Below are positions 16,067 to 24,256 of a DNA stretch of 24,848 nucleotides, in pieces. A model generated the notes under the pieces. That model made no database searches and was not told the DNA's origin. It was given only the letters and a program-made list of their open reading frames with translations. The position numbers were made by a program, and so were the translations under genes. The stretch comes from Ruminococcaceae bacterium UBA1691. GTDB taxonomy: Bacteria; Bacillota; Clostridia; Oscillospirales; Acutalibacteraceae. The stretch spans positions 1 to 24,848 of the forward strand of contig DCJV01000023.1 of the NCBI GenBank assembly GCA_002320555.1. The letters are read 5' to 3'. Each line of letters opens with the position of its first letter. Position 1 is the first letter of the stretch.

Positions 16067-17536
16067 ATGAAAAAAATCGAAAATAAAATCATGCTGATCA
16101 CGTATGCCAACACGCTGGGCGGCAGCCTTGCGCAGTTGGAACGCGTGTTGGCACAGTATTTTCCCGGCGCGTTCGGCGGCATCCACATCCTGCCGTTTTT
16201 TCCCTCGTCCGGCGACCAAGGCTTTGCCGTAATCCGGTATGACATTGTAGACCCGCGCTTCGGCACGTGGGATGACGTGGATCGGCTTGGCCAGCAATAT
16301 TACCTTATGGCTGATTTTATGCTGAACCACATCTCGATCCGCAGCGAGGAATTCCGGGACTATATGCACCGCGGCGACGCCTCGCCCTTTCGTGAGATGT
16401 TCATTCACTGGGATACATTTTGGCCGGGCGGAGAACCGTCCGAGGAGGAACTGAACACTCTTTATCGCCGAAAAGCAGGCGGCCCGTATCGGACATTCGT
16501 CCGGGACGACGGCAAGACAGTGCGCCTTTGGAACACCTTCTTCGAAGAACAGATTGACATCAATCCGTATGCCGCACCGACGCAGAAATACTATCAAAAC
16601 AATCTTGGCCTGTTGGCAAGCCATGTGCCCCTTGTGCGGTTTGATGCCTTCGCTTACGCCTCTAAGCGGCCCGGAACATCCTGCTTTTTTGTTGAACCGG
16701 ATATCTGGAACATCCTTGAAATCGGTATGGAGCCCCTGCGCAAAGCAGGGGCGGAAATGCTCCCGGAAATTCACGAAAAATATACGATTCAAATGAAAAT
16801 GGCAGAGCGGGGACATTGGGTCTATGATTTTGCACTTCCGATGCTCCTGCTCCATGGCTTGCATTTCGGCAGAGCCGATTGTTTGATCCATTGGCTGAAT
16901 ATCTGTCCCCGAAAGCAATTCACCACGCTCGACACCCACGACGGCATCGGCCTTGTAGACGCAGAGGGATTATTGACCGGCGACGAGATCGACGCAACGC
17001 AGGAAATTGTCGATGCGCTCACCGCCGACATTCGACCCTATCTGCCGTTCCCCTCCGTCGTACGCGTCCCGGGCAAACCGGTGCAGCGATATCAAATGAT
17101 GACGACCTATTACTCCGCTCTGGGCTGCGATGACCGCGCCTATTTGCTGGCGCGCGCCATTCAGTTTTTTTCTCCGGGCATCCCGCAGGTGTACTATGTC
17201 GGAGTGCTGGCAGGCGAGAACGATGTGGAGGAACTGCGCACCAATCCCGATCCCCGTGCCGTCAACCGGCATCCGTTTACAGAGCAGGAGATTGCCGCAT
17301 CTGTGCAAAGACCGATCGTGCGCCGGCTGCAGGCCCTGATGCGACTGCGTAACACCTGCCCCGCCTTCAACGGAGACATCTGCGTTAAGACAGGCGGTGA
17401 CAACAGCAAGCTGACGATCACTTGGACAAACAGTGCCTGTTCCATTACACTGTGTGCCGATCTTGCCGACAAAAGCTTTTGCATCACGGAACGCCGGGGA
17501 GAATCATACATCGAGCACTTTTGCCAGCCGGCATAG
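16067..17536 (+). CDS. Sucrose phosphorylase-like enzyme (GH13 subfamily 18)
   Basis: This 489-residue enzyme matches GH13_18 phosphorylases, which convert an alpha-glucoside such as sucrose plus phosphate into glucose-1-phosphate and a free acceptor. Family signatures are ITYANTLGG, HILPFFPSSGDQGF and YDIVDPRFGTWDD. The catalytic residues by position are Asp193 (VRFDAFAYA, nucleophile), Glu234 (LPEIHEKY, acid/base) and Asp292 (LDTHDGIG, stabiliser), within two residues of the known sites in bifidobacterial sucrose phosphorylase, and the RPGTSCFF stretch is kept. I chose the ATG at 16067 because GGAGG lies 9 bases upstream; the ATG at 16037 has none. No signal peptide. Sucrose is the default substrate, but relatives use sucrose-6-phosphate, glucosylglycerol or glucosylglycerate, which I cannot separate by eye. 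Confidence 0.9.
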   Translation: MKKIENKIMLITYANTLGGSLAQLERVLAQYFPGAFGGIHILPFFPSSGDQGFAVIRYDIVDPRFGTWDDVDRLGQQYYLMADFMLNHISIRSEEFRDYMHRGDASPFREMFIHWDTFWPGGEPSEEELNTLYRRKAGGPYRTFVRDDGKTVRLWNTFFEEQIDINPYAAPTQKYYQNNLGLLASHVPLVRFDAFAYASKRPGTSCFFVEPDIWNILEIGMEPLRKAGAEMLPEIHEKYTIQMKMAERGHWVYDFALPMLLLHGLHFGRADCLIHWLNICPRKQFTTLDTHDGIGLVDAEGLLTGDEIDATQEIVDALTADIRPYLPFPSVVRVPGKPVQRYQMMTTYYSALGCDDRAYLLARAIQFFSPGIPQVYYVGVLAGENDVEELRTNPDPRAVNRHPFTEQEIAASVQRPIVRRLQALMRLRNTCPAFNGDICVKTGGDNSKLTITWTNSACSITLCADLADKSFCITERRGESYIEHFCQPA

Positions 17537-17578
17537 TTTTTTTCATCATTTTTCCAAAAGCGGAAAGGAGCGATCACA

Positions 17579-18751
17579 ATGGATTTTTCCAAGCTGACGG
17601 CGTACCTGAATACGCTGGCACAGCGCTATGGTATACACGGGTTGGATATTAAAATCACAAAAGAGCACGACACAGTCTATCGCCGCATGATCGGCCACAG
17701 CGACTACGACGGCGTTGTGCCGGTATCCGACCGGGATCTGTACGACATTTATTCCGCCAGCAAAGTCATCACTATGGTTGGCGTTATGCAGCTTGTCGAA
17801 CAAGAACGCATTGGCCTTGACGACCCGCTCGACAAATATCTGCCGGAATTTGCCCAGATGCAGTGTGCGGTAGATTTCCCCATCGGACGTTTTCCCATCA
17901 CATGGCCGACGCAGGACTCGACGCTTGTTCCGGCGAAAAACAAAATGCTGATTCACGACCTGATGTCCATGACCGCCGGCATGAGCTATGACACGGGAGC
18001 TGCGCCGATCCGGCGTCTTGTGGAGCAAACCAACGGCGAAGCCGACACACGCGCGCTTGTTGGTGCCATGGCGGAAATGCCGCTCCTATGCGAGCCGGGC
18101 ACGCGTTATTCCTACGCGCTGGGACACGATGTGCTGGCGGCCGTAGTCGAGGTCGTCACCGGTATGACCTTCAGCATGTACATGCGCAAACATGTATTTG
18201 AACCTTTGGGCATCGCTGAAATGTTCTATCAGGTCCCCCCGGATGAGGCGCACCGGGTGTCCGCCCAATACGCAAAAAATTGGAACACGGGCGAAGTGCT
18301 TCCCAATCGTGAGATGCGCTTCCGCTTTACCAAGAATTACGAAAGCGGCGGGGCAGGAATCTGCACCACCGTCGACGAATACAGCAAAATTATCGAAGCG
18401 CTCGCAAACGGCGGAATCGGTCGCACGGGGCAGCGCATCCTCAAGCCGGAATCGATTGCCGCCATGAGCTGCAACTGGCTGAATGAGACAGAACTCGCGG
18501 ATTTCACCCGCTCGAGCGGAAAGGTTGGTTACGGTTACGGTCTGGGGGTACGCACGCTGATCGACGCCTCGGCCTCTCGCAGTCCCCTTGGAGAATTCGG
18601 ATGGGACGGCGCCGCCGGCGCCTACTGTCTTGTCGATCCTATAAACCATATCGGCATATTCTATACACACGAGATTCTGGGCATGATCGAGGCGTACAGC
18701 GAGATTCATCCCACGCTCCGCGATCTCACATATGAGGCGTTGGGCCTGTAG
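17579..18751 (+). CDS. Serine hydrolase, beta-lactamase/esterase family (copy 2)
   Basis: This 390-residue protein has the class C beta-lactamase fold (PF00144). The SxxK motif is SASK (Ser59, Lys62). The second motif region reads RYSYALGHDVL, with Tyr177 and Tyr179 where YxN is usual; this YS..HD form occurs in esterase-like members. The third motif region is FGWDGAAG followed by LVDPINHIG, as in the family. No signal peptide is seen. The ATG at 17579 has AAAGGAG about 9 bases upstream. It lies 42 bases after the phosphorylase gene. It resembles the hydrolase at 4071 in fold only; it is about 100 residues shorter, so they are not a recent duplication. An esterase role on an imported substrate is inferred. 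Confidence 0.88.
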   Translation: MDFSKLTAYLNTLAQRYGIHGLDIKITKEHDTVYRRMIGHSDYDGVVPVSDRDLYDIYSASKVITMVGVMQLVEQERIGLDDPLDKYLPEFAQMQCAVDFPIGRFPITWPTQDSTLVPAKNKMLIHDLMSMTAGMSYDTGAAPIRRLVEQTNGEADTRALVGAMAEMPLLCEPGTRYSYALGHDVLAAVVEVVTGMTFSMYMRKHVFEPLGIAEMFYQVPPDEAHRVSAQYAKNWNTGEVLPNREMRFRFTKNYESGGAGICTTVDEYSKIIEALANGGIGRTGQRILKPESIAAMSCNWLNETELADFTRSSGKVGYGYGLGVRTLIDASASRSPLGEFGWDGAAGAYCLVDPINHIGIFYTHEILGMIEAYSEIHPTLRDLTYEALGL

Positions 18752-18753
18752 GC

Positions 18754-18775
18754 GCGGGACACGCCTGCGTCCCGC
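18754..18775 (+). terminator. Weak hairpin between hydrolase and esterase genes
   Basis: GCGGGAC (18754-18760) and GTCCCGC (18769-18775) form a 7-bp stem with an 8-nt loop, starting 2 bases after the hydrolase stop and followed by only TTGTT. In the 113-base gap, the largest in this operon, it may stabilise or partly end the transcript. It is too weak to call a full terminator. Confidence 0.4.
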
Positions 18776-18864
18776 TTGTTCCCATGCCCCTTGCAAATCA
18801 GGTTCAAATCCTAGACACTGCCGTTTTTTGCGTTTGCAGCGCCCTCGCGGAAAGGTAAAAGCTT

Positions 18865-19755
18865 ATGAAACAATATCACTATCATGATGTCGATTTTCGC
18901 GGCACCATTGAACGCGTTATCTATACGGTCACAACCCCGGCGGGCAAGATTCTGAACAAATACGCCAATGTCTATCTGCCCTACGGATACGATGCTTCCG
19001 ATCTTGCAAAACGCTATAACATCCTTTATTTGATGCACGGCAGCGGCGGAAATCCGGATGCATGGCTGGACTGCTGCCCGATCAAGAACATGCTGGATCA
19101 CACTTTCAGCACCCGCGAAGCCGAACCGATGATCGTGGTTTTTCCCTCTTTTTATAAAGAAACCATCTCTCGCACCGGAAAACGGGACGCCAACTATGAA
19201 TATCAGAATGTGCTTTTCTTTCTGCAGGAACTCATCTGCGCGTTGATGCCCGCCGTAGAGGGTCGCTATCACACCTACGCCGAAAGTACTTCGGAAAAGG
19301 ACCTGCTGGCCGCGCGCGGTCACCGGGCCTTCGGCGGATTCTCAATGGGCGGCGCCACCACATGGGCCGTGCTGACCCATTGTCCGGAATATTTCTCACG
19401 CTTTGTCCCGCTCAGCGGCGACTGCTGGGAAATTGAGCCGCTGGGCGGTCGTTCCAAGCCGAAAGAAACCGCTCAATTCCTGCATGATCTGATCCGGAAT
19501 TCCGCGTTCGCCCCAGAGGATTTTCACATTTTTGCCGCCACCGGCACAGAGGATGCCGCCAATCAATCTCTCACTCCGCAAATTGAAGAAATGAAACAGC
19601 TGACAGATGTGTTTCATTTCAGTGAAGACTGCGCCTGCGGCAATCTGCATTTTCTGTTGGCCAATGGCGAGGTGCACGCTTATGAAGCCGTCTATCAGTA
19701 CCTGTATCACTATCTCCCTTATCTATTTGCCGAATGCCGGAGGAATTTATCATGA
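18865..19755 (+). CDS. CE1-like esterase (alpha/beta hydrolase, copy 2)
   Basis: This 296-residue protein belongs to the esterase D / CE1-like group, which includes acetylxylan and feruloyl esterases. YLMHGSGGNPDAW (55-67) is the oxyanion region, GFSMGG (Ser160) the nucleophile elbow, GTED (Asp230) the likely acid and GEVHAYEAV (His271) the likely base. The N-terminal GKILNKYANVYLPYGYD stretch is typical of the group. There is no signal peptide, whereas the well-studied xylan esterases are secreted. The ATG at 18865 has GGAAAGG upstream. Its stop overlaps the kinase start by ATGA, so esterase and kinase are coupled. It is clearly diverged from the copy at 5546 (different His ending), suggesting different acyl groups or positions. 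Confidence 0.88.
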   Translation: MKQYHYHDVDFRGTIERVIYTVTTPAGKILNKYANVYLPYGYDASDLAKRYNILYLMHGSGGNPDAWLDCCPIKNMLDHTFSTREAEPMIVVFPSFYKETISRTGKRDANYEYQNVLFFLQELICALMPAVEGRYHTYAESTSEKDLLAARGHRAFGGFSMGGATTWAVLTHCPEYFSRFVPLSGDCWEIEPLGGRSKPKETAQFLHDLIRNSAFAPEDFHIFAATGTEDAANQSLTPQIEEMKQLTDVFHFSEDCACGNLHFLLANGEVHAYEAVYQYLYHYLPYLFAECRRNLS

Positions 19756-20702
19756 AAAAATTAGACGCTGCACTGTTGCCGGATTTCAAAACATGGACCG
19801 CCCCGCCCCTGCCGTCCGAGATTCCACACGGAGATATGCCGGGCGACAAAGTTCACATCGGTGACGACCACATTGCCAAAGCCAACCGTGTTTTTCCTGC
19901 ATTGCTTGAAAAAGCCGAAGCCGTGCTGCAGCAAAATCCTTTCGGGCGCTGTGTTGTGACGGTTTGCGGCGGCAGCGGTGTCGGCAAAAGCGAGACCGCC
20001 TCTCTGCTATCTTACTACTTCACACAAGCCGGGCTTGGGAGTTACACCCTCAGCGGGGACAACTACCCGCACCGCGTCCCGATGTACAACGACGCCGAAC
20101 GCCTGCGCATCTTCCGTGAAGGTGGCATCCGGGGATTGATCACCAGCGGGGTCTACTGTGCCGACGCCGCAGCAATTCTGCGGGAGCTTTGGTGCAGCGA
20201 GGAGGACGCCGCCCCCGCCAAAGTAAAAGAATATCCGTGGCTTGCCCTCTATCAGAAAGCCGGACGCGCCGCATTGGCCGGTTATCTGGGGCATCCTGCT
20301 GAACAGGATTTTGCGCAGCTGACAGAAATTGTGCGCCAGTTTAAAAACGGAGCCGATACAATTTGGCTCAAGCGCATGGGCCGCTCAGACACCGAATTGT
20401 ATTATGAGAATGTGGATTTCTCCGCTGTGCGCGTACTTATAATCGAATGGACGCACGGCAACAGCGATTATTATGCGGGCGTGGATATCCCCATCCTGCT
20501 CAACAGCACCCCGCAGGAAACTGCCGCCTATCGAAAACTGCGCAACCGAGACGGCAAGACAGACAGCGCATTCACCACAATGGTGCTGGAAATTGAGCAG
20601 CGGCTGCTGGAGCAGCAGGCGCACAAAGCCGCCTTTATTATTGCCAAAAGCGGCAAACTTTTGAGTTATGCGCAGTACCGTGCCTTAATGGCGCAGAGTT
20701 AA
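19752..20702 (+). CDS. P-loop kinase, uridine kinase/phosphoribulokinase-like
   Basis: This 316-residue protein has a Walker A motif GGSGVGKS (about residues 73-80) after a 70-residue N-terminal part. LSGDNYPHR follows one strand later, matching the lid position of uridine-kinase-like enzymes. LIIEWTHGN then resembles the uridine kinase IEGxH strand, and YRKLRNRDGKTDSAF resembles its R..RD lid. The family phosphorylates small molecules (uridine, pantothenate, D-glycerate, ribulose-5-phosphate); I cannot assign this one. I chose the ATG at 19752 because GGAGG is 8 bases upstream and it overlaps the esterase stop by ATGA. It sits 11 bases before the second phosphorylase gene. Context suggests it phosphorylates the acceptor released by phosphorolysis or a deacylated intermediate; that is inference. 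An adenylylsulfate-kinase-type annotation is a likely database label. Confidence 0.75.
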   Translation: MKKLDAALLPDFKTWTAPPLPSEIPHGDMPGDKVHIGDDHIAKANRVFPALLEKAEAVLQQNPFGRCVVTVCGGSGVGKSETASLLSYYFTQAGLGSYTLSGDNYPHRVPMYNDAERLRIFREGGIRGLITSGVYCADAAAILRELWCSEEDAAPAKVKEYPWLALYQKAGRAALAGYLGHPAEQDFAQLTEIVRQFKNGADTIWLKRMGRSDTELYYENVDFSAVRVLIIEWTHGNSDYYAGVDIPILLNSTPQETAAYRKLRNRDGKTDSAFTTMVLEIEQRLLEQQAHKAAFIIAKSGKLLSYAQYRALMAQS

Positions 20703-20713
20703 AGGAGGATGTT

Positions 20714-22420
20714 ATGAAATCTCCGATCACTGCTGACAGCGGCGCTATGCTGAACGCTTACCCGGACAGCATGGGCGGCACTCTGGCTGACATTGCAGCT
20801 TTGCTGGCCCGTCCTGAATTGCGCGGCGCTTTCACATCCTTTTATATTCTCCCCAGCTTGTTTCACACCGATCTCGATCGCGGCTTTTCCGTGATTGATT
20901 ACTCTCTCAACCAGCTGCTGGCTGCTCCCGAGGATCTTGACGCCCTGCGGGAACAGGGGATCGACCTAAAACTGGATTTCATTTTGAACCACGCCTCTGT
21001 TTTAAGCCCGCAGTTTCAAGACATCATTCAAAATGGCGAAAACTCTCCCTACAAGGATTTCTTTATCAACTGGAACAAATTCTGGGAAGGCCACGGAACA
21101 ATGACGCCTTCCGGATACATTCAACCTGATGATGCGCTCATCCAAAAAATGTTCTTTCGTAAGCCGGGCTTGCCCATCTTGATGGTGCGTTTTCCCGACA
21201 GACGCGACGTTCCCTATTGGAATACTTTTTATCAGGAAGTTCGTTACCCCGTTCTGGAGCCTCAGGAATTGATGCATTCTCTCGGCATGCAGTACGGTAT
21301 TGCTGATGCCGTATGCAAACTGGTGAATCCGGCACTGGCTTCCGGGGTCATTCCGGACGACATTGCGTTTGGCGCGCTGCAGCAATGGAAGCAGCCTGTT
21401 GTACAGCTGCTGGAAAGCCGGCGCCGTTATCTGGGACAAATGGATCTGAATATCCAAAGCCCTCTTGTCTGGGAATTTTATGACGACACCCTGCGCCGCC
21501 TGAGCGAATACGGTGCCCGGATTGTCCGCCTAGACGCCTTCGCCTATGCGCCCAAAGAACCGGGTGCCCACAACTTTATGAATGTTCCCGGCACATGGGA
21601 TCTTCTTGAGAAAGTGCAGGAACTCGCCAACCGGTACGGCTTGACGCTTCTTCCCGAAATTCATGCCAGCTACGGCGAAAAAGTATACGCGCAAATCGCC
21701 CAAAAGGGGTATATGACGTATGACTTCTTCCTTCCGGGCCTTATCATTGATGCGTTGGAAAACGCAGACGGACATTTTCTGCAGATTTGGGCCCAAGAAC
21801 AAAAATGCGACGGCATTCGTTCGGTAACCATGCTGGGCTGTCATGACGGCATTCCTCTGCTGGATCTGAAAGGGCTTGTTCCTGACGAACGCATCCAAAA
21901 TCTGATTGATACCGTCGTCTCCAGAGGTGGATTTGTCAAAGACCTGCACGGCGCCAAAAACATCTACTATCAGGTGAACGCCACCTATTACAGCGCTTTG
22001 GGCGAAGACGACCGAAAAATGCTTCTTGCACGCGCACTGCACCTGTTTATGCCCGGGAAGCCGCAAGTATGGTATTTGGATCTGTTCGCCGGCAAAAACG
22101 ATCACGAGGCCGTCGCCCGTGCCGGTGCGGGCGGCCATAAGGAGATCAACCGAACCAATCTGACCATGGCTCAAATCGAGGATGGTCTGCAGCGGCCCGT
22201 GGTTCAGCGTCAGCTTGAACTGCTGAAATGGCGCAATCAGTTTCCCGCTTTTGGGTTTGACGCCCAAATGGAGTTTCTCTGTCCCGCTCCCGGCACGATA
22301 CAAATCATCTGGCGCCATCTTGACCATGCTGCCTGCCTTGAAGCCGATTTGCGCACCGGTGCCTTCTCCATCGTCGGAAAAGATCCGTCCGGGGCCAATT
22401 GCTTTACGATGCATCAATAA
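20714..22420 (+). CDS. Divergent GH13_18 phosphorylase-like enzyme
   Basis: This 568-residue protein aligns with sucrose phosphorylases (FYILPSLFHTDLDRGFSVIDYSLN, LDFILNHAS, SPYKDFFINWNKFW). Inferred catalytic residues are Asp274 (VRLDAFAYA), Glu315 (LPEIHASY) and Asp378 (GCHDGIP). Relative to the enzyme at 16067 it has about 66 extra residues between YWNTFYQE and QMDLNIQSP, within domain B, where acceptor and phosphate loops lie. The usual KPGTSCFF stretch is KEPGAHNFM, and the LDTHDG context is LGCHDG. These changes point to a different acceptor from sucrose. Start has AAAGGAGG 5 bases upstream, 11 bases after the kinase gene. No signal peptide. Phosphorylase rather than hydrolase activity is inferred from family. 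Confidence 0.82.
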   Translation: MKSPITADSGAMLNAYPDSMGGTLADIAALLARPELRGAFTSFYILPSLFHTDLDRGFSVIDYSLNQLLAAPEDLDALREQGIDLKLDFILNHASVLSPQFQDIIQNGENSPYKDFFINWNKFWEGHGTMTPSGYIQPDDALIQKMFFRKPGLPILMVRFPDRRDVPYWNTFYQEVRYPVLEPQELMHSLGMQYGIADAVCKLVNPALASGVIPDDIAFGALQQWKQPVVQLLESRRRYLGQMDLNIQSPLVWEFYDDTLRRLSEYGARIVRLDAFAYAPKEPGAHNFMNVPGTWDLLEKVQELANRYGLTLLPEIHASYGEKVYAQIAQKGYMTYDFFLPGLIIDALENADGHFLQIWAQEQKCDGIRSVTMLGCHDGIPLLDLKGLVPDERIQNLIDTVVSRGGFVKDLHGAKNIYYQVNATYYSALGEDDRKMLLARALHLFMPGKPQVWYLDLFAGKNDHEAVARAGAGGHKEINRTNLTMAQIEDGLQRPVVQRQLELLKWRNQFPAFGFDAQMEFLCPAPGTIQIIWRHLDHAACLEADLRTGAFSIVGKDPSGANCFTMHQ

Positions 22421-22462
22421 ACAACACGCACAAACTGCATTATGAATGCGAGGGAAACTACT

Positions 22463-24001
22463 ATGAATCAATATACTTTTGAAATTCAAAAACCGGTTGT
22501 CCAGACAAAATTCGGCCAGTTGCGCGGCGTAACCTACGGCGACGTCAACATTTTCATGGGCATTCCTTATGCACGCGCCAAACGCTTTCATATGCCTGAG
22601 GAACCGCAGGCGTGGACGGGGATCAAAAACGCCTATACTTACGGCCCTATTACGCCTCAGATGCTGCCGCCGAATCCGCCGCCGTATTATCGCGGCCTGC
22701 ATATGCTGCAAAAGCAAGGCGAGGACTGTCAGAACCTCAATATTTGGGCACCCAAATCCCTGAACGGCGAAAAAAAGCCCGTTTTTGTTTGGATGCATGG
22801 CGGCGGTTACTTTGCCGGAAACGCATTGGAAGAGTATTCTTTTGACGGCTTCAATCTGGCACATTACGGAGATGTGATCTTTGTTTCCATCAACCATCGC
22901 CTGAATATTCTGGGGCACCTGAATCTGGCCGATTACGGCGAAGAATTTTCCAACTCCGTGAATGTCGGCATCGCCGATTTGGTGGCCGCTTTGAAGTGGA
23001 TTCACGAAAACATCGCCGCCTTTGGCGGCGACCCGGAGAACGTAACGCTCTGCGGGCACTCCGGCGGCGGCGGAAAAGTACAGTGCATGTATCAGCTTGA
23101 AGAAGCCGCCCCTTATTTCCAGCGCGGTATCGTGCTGAGCGGCGCGCTAAAAGGGTCCCTCGAGATGAGCGACCACGATAGCCGCCAAATCGCCAAAAGC
23201 ATTCTGGAAGAACTGGGCATTACACGTGAAACCATCGAAAAGATTTATGAAGTTCCGTATGAAGAACTGGTGGCAGCATATCGAAAGGCCGCGCCCAAAT
23301 TGCGTGAAGCTGGCGTAAACTGTAACTGGAGTCCTGTCCCCAATGACTACTTCCCCGGTTTCCCCGGAACGGTCGGCTTTGCGCCCGGCTCTGCTGACAA
23401 ACCCATCATTTACGGTTCTACGCTGGGCGAATTCGCCAATGTTCCTCTGGATGCTGATGAAAAGATGGCCATGACAGAGGAGGAAAAGCTCCGCTTCCTG
23501 CGGGAGCGGTTCGGCTCACAGGCGGATCACCTGATTGATCTGTTCCGCAAAGCCTACCCTACACATGACATTCTGGATCTTGCCTACATGGATTCCATGG
23601 TGCGCATTCCCACCGTCGCAACTGCTCTGGAACACGCAAAAAACAACAAAGATAATACCTATGTATTTCTGGCTGCTTACTGCGCCCCGGAAAATGGATG
23701 GATCCCGCTTTGGCACGGCGGCGAGGTCTGCTATATTTTCATGAACGAAGACAAGGTTTTTGTTCTAAACGAGCCGATTTACGGACAGAAACTGGCCAAC
23801 ATTTTTAGCACGTTGGTACTGAATTTCACCAAATACGGCAATCCGAACAACAAGTATCTTCCCCAATGGGAGACGATGAGCGCCGCGCACCATCATACCA
23901 TGCTCATTGACCGCGAGTGTATCTGCAAAGAAGGCTACGATGAAGAACTCATCACATTGTTTGATCAGATAAGTCCTAAAATCTCTTTCAGTTTTATCTG
24001 A
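22463..24001 (+). CDS. Type-B carboxylesterase (copy 2)
   Basis: This 512-residue COesterase-family hydrolase begins TKFGQLRGVTYGDVNIFMGIPYA and has the EDCQNLNIW signature. MHGGGYFAGN (111-120) forms the oxyanion hole, GHSGGGG (Ser200) is the nucleophile motif (family form GESAGA), Glu323 in STLGEF and His418 in LWHGGE are the probable partners. It has no signal peptide. I chose the ATG at 22463, with GAGGG about 9 bases upstream, over an in-frame ATG at 22442 with no binding site. It is the last gene of the operon, 42 bases after the second GH13 gene and about 100 bases before a strong terminator. Its nucleophile motif differs from both the family form and copy 1, so it probably takes another ester. 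Confidence 0.9.
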   Translation: MNQYTFEIQKPVVQTKFGQLRGVTYGDVNIFMGIPYARAKRFHMPEEPQAWTGIKNAYTYGPITPQMLPPNPPPYYRGLHMLQKQGEDCQNLNIWAPKSLNGEKKPVFVWMHGGGYFAGNALEEYSFDGFNLAHYGDVIFVSINHRLNILGHLNLADYGEEFSNSVNVGIADLVAALKWIHENIAAFGGDPENVTLCGHSGGGGKVQCMYQLEEAAPYFQRGIVLSGALKGSLEMSDHDSRQIAKSILEELGITRETIEKIYEVPYEELVAAYRKAAPKLREAGVNCNWSPVPNDYFPGFPGTVGFAPGSADKPIIYGSTLGEFANVPLDADEKMAMTEEEKLRFLRERFGSQADHLIDLFRKAYPTHDILDLAYMDSMVRIPTVATALEHAKNNKDNTYVFLAAYCAPENGWIPLWHGGEVCYIFMNEDKVFVLNEPIYGQKLANIFSTLVLNFTKYGNPNNKYLPQWETMSAAHHHTMLIDRECICKEGYDEELITLFDQISPKISFSFI

Positions 24002-24099
24002 TTGTCCTCCTATTAAGAAAAATTGTACATCTAACAAACGAATGAGAAGTCCAAATTGAAAACTGGCTGACTACTATTCGACTACCAATATACAAAAAA

Positions 24100-24138
24100 C
24101 TCGCGAAGCCTTCTGATATCAGGCTTCGCGAGCTTTTT
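24100..24138 (+). terminator. Terminator of the plus-strand operon
   Basis: A perfect 12-bp stem, CTCGCGAAGCCT (24100-24111) and AGGCTTCGCGAG (24121-24132), with a 9-nt loop, is followed by CTTTTTATT. An A-run lies on the other side (24094-24099), so it can also stop transcripts coming from the right. It marks the end of the enzyme operon. Confidence 0.93.
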
Positions 24139-24210
24139 ATTAGTCTTTACAACTTGTTCACTTCATCTAAAAGCAGCACGGTTACGCCATTTAAATCTGT
24201 CTGTCACAGT

Positions 24211-24256
24211 TCTCCGACCCGGAAGGCCGCTGGTTCGGATCCAGGCGGGCGCACCA
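24211..24256 (+). other. 3' half of a tRNA-Arg(CCG) gene, probable attachment-site scar
   Basis: The sequence reads as a tRNA from the anticodon loop to the CCA end: loop CTCCGAC with anticodon CCG (24212-24218), 3' anticodon-stem strand CCGGA, variable loop, T-arm GCTGG-TTCGGAT-CCAGG, acceptor strand CGGGCGC, A73 and CCA (24254-24256). The acceptor strand matches bacterial tRNA-Arg genes that start GCGCCCG. No matching 5' half lies upstream. T-arm base 58 is G and pair 49-65 is mismatched, so it is not functional. Tyrosine integrases often cross over in the anticodon loop, leaving just such a half at one element end. Confidence 0.55.

Noticed and set aside
21530..23059. A 509-codon open frame on the minus strand across two plus-strand genes
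   Set aside because: It spans the end of the second GH13 gene and the start of the carboxylesterase gene in antisense, has no start signal and no family motif.
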